Positions 62,499-64,000 of a DNA stretch of 64,000 nt are shown one piece after another. Source of the DNA: Sphingobium indicum B90A (lineage in GTDB: Bacteria; Pseudomonadota; Alphaproteobacteria; Sphingomonadales; Sphingomonadaceae); NCBI RefSeq assembly GCF_000264945.2, contig NZ_CP013070.1, positions 186,001 through 250,000 on the forward strand. The letters are read 5' to 3'. The notes beneath the pieces were generated by a model. It worked only from the letters and a program-made list of their open reading frames with translations, was not told where the DNA came from and did no database searches. Position 1 is the stretch's first letter; every line of letters begins with the position of its first letter. Position numbers and translations under genes: made by a program.

Positions 62499-62930
62499 TT
62501 AGCCCTCCACCACTTCGAGGCCCATCGCGCGGGCGGAGCCTTCGATGATCTTCGTCGCCGCGTCGATGTCGTTCGCGTTGAGGTCGGCCATCTTGGCCTG
62601 CGCGATTTCGGCGAGCTGCGAGCGCTTGATCTTTCCGGCAGTGACCTTGCCCGGTTCCTTCGAACCCGACTTCAGGTTGACGGCCTTCTTGATCAGATAG
62701 GTGGCGGGCGGCTGCTTCGTGACGAAGCTGAACGAACGGTCCGCATAGACGGTGATGATGGTCGGCAGCGGCGTGCCCTTTTCCATCTTTTCCGTCGAGG
62801 CGTTGAACGCCTTGCAGAATTCCATGATGTTCACGCCGCGCTGACCCAGCGCCGGGCCGATCGGCGGCGAGGGGTTGGCGGCTCCAGCGGGCACCTGGAG
62901 CTTGATATAGCCCGTAATCTTCTTGGCCAT
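62499..62930 (-). CDS. rplK: 50S ribosomal protein L11
   Basis: A 143-residue uL11 at the base of the GTPase stalk. Starts [45 protein letters not shown], with [14 protein letters not shown] and the C-terminal [28 protein letters not shown]-binding part. Start at 62930 (MAKK); a GTG two codons up is also open. It lies 4 bp before rplA. A half R4 repeat separates it from nusG. Confidence 0.98.
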   Translation of the reverse strand: MAKKITGYIKLQVPAGAANPSPPIGPALGQRGVNIMEFCKAFNASTEKMEKGTPLPTIITVYADRSFSFVTKQPPATYLIKKAVNLKSGSKEPGKVTAGKIKRSQLAEIAQAKMADLNANDIDAATKIIEGSARAMGLEVVEG

Positions 62931-63050
62931 GTTCACTCACTCTGTTGCTGGGCGCGTCCGAGGATGCGCCCGGTTCAAGTTTAGCGGTATTGACGGATCA
63001 CCGGAGCGATCCTCCCGCAGCTATTCCCGGTTTCCCGGAAATTCCTTTGC

Positions 63051-63106
63051 CGTCATGCCGCCTTTTCGAGAAGAAAGCGGGACCCCGGATCAAGTCCGGG
63101 GTGACG
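63051..63106. repeat. Half unit of repeat family R4
   Basis: gtcatgccgccttttcgaga, then aagaaagcggg and accccggatcaagtccggg gtgac, which is the right half of R4 including its inner hairpin. It lies between nusG and rplK. Confidence 0.8.
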
Positions 63107-63133
63107 GATGTTGTTCTTACTTCGCCAGGCTTC

Positions 63134-63670
63134 CTATTTGGACAGTTCGACCTGTTCGAAGTCCAGTTCGACCGGGGTGGCGCGGCCGAAGATCGACACG
63201 GACACCTTGACCCGGTTCTTTTCGAAATCCAGTTCCTCGACCGTGCCGTTGAAGCTGGCGAAGGGGCCGTCCAGCACCTTGACGCTGTCGCCGATCTCGT
63301 AATCGACGTTGATCTTGTGCTTGGGCGCGGCCTCGGCGGCCTTCTGCGCGCCGAAATAGCGGGCCGCCTCCGCCTCGCTGATGGCCTGCGGCTTGCCGCT
63401 CGACCCCAGGAAACCCGTCACCTTCGGCGTGTTCTTGACCAGGTGGTAGATGTCGTCGTTCATCGCCAGCTTGGCGAGGACATAGCCGGGCATGAACTTG
63501 CGCTCGACCTGCACCTTCTTGCCGCGCTTCACCTCCGTCACGGTCTCGGTGGGGACTTCCACCTGCTCGACCAGTTGGGAGAGGCCCATGCGCTCGGCTT
63601 CGGACAGGATCGATTCCTTGACCTTGTTCTCGAAGCCCGAATAGGCGTGGATGATGTACCAGCGCGCCAT
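63134..63670 (-). CDS. nusG: Transcription termination/antitermination factor NusG
   Basis: A 178-residue NusG. NGN domain starts [20 protein letters not shown] and holds [35 protein letters not shown]. The KOW domain starts [23 protein letters not shown]. It binds RNA polymerase, helps Rho and couples transcription to translation. It lies between secE and rplK in the usual order. Confidence 0.98.
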   Translation of the reverse strand: MARWYIIHAYSGFENKVKESILSEAERMGLSQLVEQVEVPTETVTEVKRGKKVQVERKFMPGYVLAKLAMNDDIYHLVKNTPKVTGFLGSSGKPQAISEAEAARYFGAQKAAEAAPKHKINVDYEIGDSVKVLDGPFASFNGTVEELDFEKNRVKVSVSIFGRATPVELDFEQVELSK

Positions 63671-63729
63671 GTTGCCGTCTCAAACTCCCACTAAGCGATT
63701 CACTGGGAAATCGCGGTAATCAAAAACTC

Positions 63730-63936
63730 TCAAGCCTGGCCGGCGGCGAACGCCAGCAGCCACTGGACGATCGCGCCGAAGAAGGTGTCGATGCCGAAGA
63801 AGAAGATGCCCAGCAGCGAGGTCATGATGACCACCATCACGCCGGTCATGATCGTTTCGCGGCCGGTGGGCCACACGATCTTCGACGCTTCGGCCTTCAC
63901 CTGATTGACGAATTCGCCCGGAGAAACCTTCGCCAT
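63730..63936 (-). CDS. secE: Protein translocase subunit SecE
   Basis: A 68-residue SecE with one membrane helix (IMTGVMVVIMTSLLGIFFFGI) after the amphipathic KVSPGEFVNQVKAEASKIVWPTGRET, where WPTGRET is the family signature. It is the short single-span form of alphaproteobacteria. Start at 63936; an upstream in-frame Met at 63948 is possible. The gene upstream, often tRNA-Trp, is beyond the window end. Confidence 0.96.
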   Translation of the reverse strand: MAKVSPGEFVNQVKAEASKIVWPTGRETIMTGVMVVIMTSLLGIFFFGIDTFFGAIVQWLLAFAAGQA

Positions 63937-64000
63937 CGCCCGCACCAAATCCTTCCAACAAACACCAAAGCGCGAAGCAACAGTCCGCCCTCCCGATCCC

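Overview
This 64 kb window is high-GC chromosomal DNA from an alphaproteobacterium. The gene content points to the Sphingomonadaceae, most likely Sphingobium or Sphingomonas. The main reasons are a serine palmitoyltransferase next to a dedicated acyl carrier protein (sphingolipid synthesis), a CcrM-type GANTC methyltransferase, the ferredoxin/S4/Suv3-like helicase/CarD cluster, an NDUFS4-like complex I accessory protein, and many short palindromic repeats between genes. The taxonomic call is inference from gene content; no rRNA or tRNA gene was seen.

Layout. 1-5.4 kb: glycine cleavage genes gcvT, gcvH, gcvPA and gcvPB with a DUF938 methyltransferase-like gene. 5.4-9.3 kb: an unknown secreted-type protein, a Tam41-like nucleotidyltransferase and a hybrid histidine kinase. 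9.4-12 kb: spt and its ACP, a PycTM-domain membrane protein and the NDUFS4-like protein. 12-19.8 kb: hrpB, a TSUP permease, polyprenyl diphosphate synthase, chorismate mutase, an EamA exporter, then ccmB, ccmA and a zincin read as one translationally coupled minus-strand unit. 19.8-27 kb: phhB, a lipoprotein/patatin pair, a J-domain protein/ferredoxin pair, hemerythrin, sodB, a PuuD-like membrane protein and yciB. 27-31.8 kb: a minus-strand block of ftsY, mtaB, dapF and an amino-acid permease. 32-37.4 kb: an AGCS symporter, then plus-strand glmM, a zinc-ribbon protein, thiD, rnhB and an L,D-transpeptidase. 37.5-41.9 kb: ahpF and ahpC, a TetR regulator, a lipoprotein and a small membrane protein. 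42-46.5 kb: carD, fdxA, an S4 protein and a Suv3-like helicase. 46.9-53.3 kb: an M23 peptidase, a nucleotidyltransferase, an ArsR regulator, ccrM and folP, then an SDR. 53.3-57.3 kb: proB, obgE, a GNAT, rpmA and rplU. 57.4-64 kb: two small proteins, a KefB-like antiporter, a DEAD-box helicase, then the ribosomal/transcription block rplA, rplK, nusG, secE.

Most genes are core metabolism and information processing. Many neighbours on the same strand overlap by 4 bp (ATGA), which suggests translational coupling. No phage, IS element, integrase or CRISPR array was seen.

The accessory signal is almost entirely in the repeats. At least seven families of paired-arm palindromic elements sit between genes and inside operons. 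One 78-bp element lies in frame inside mtaB. A ~135-bp element (four copies) keeps its internal hairpins while the bases change on both sides of the stem. Other points worth following are a bacterial Tam41-like gene, a PycTM protein with no adjacent cyclase, a 45-residue membrane peptide between two hairpins upstream of a KefB-like antiporter, and six GANTC sites packed upstream of ccrM.
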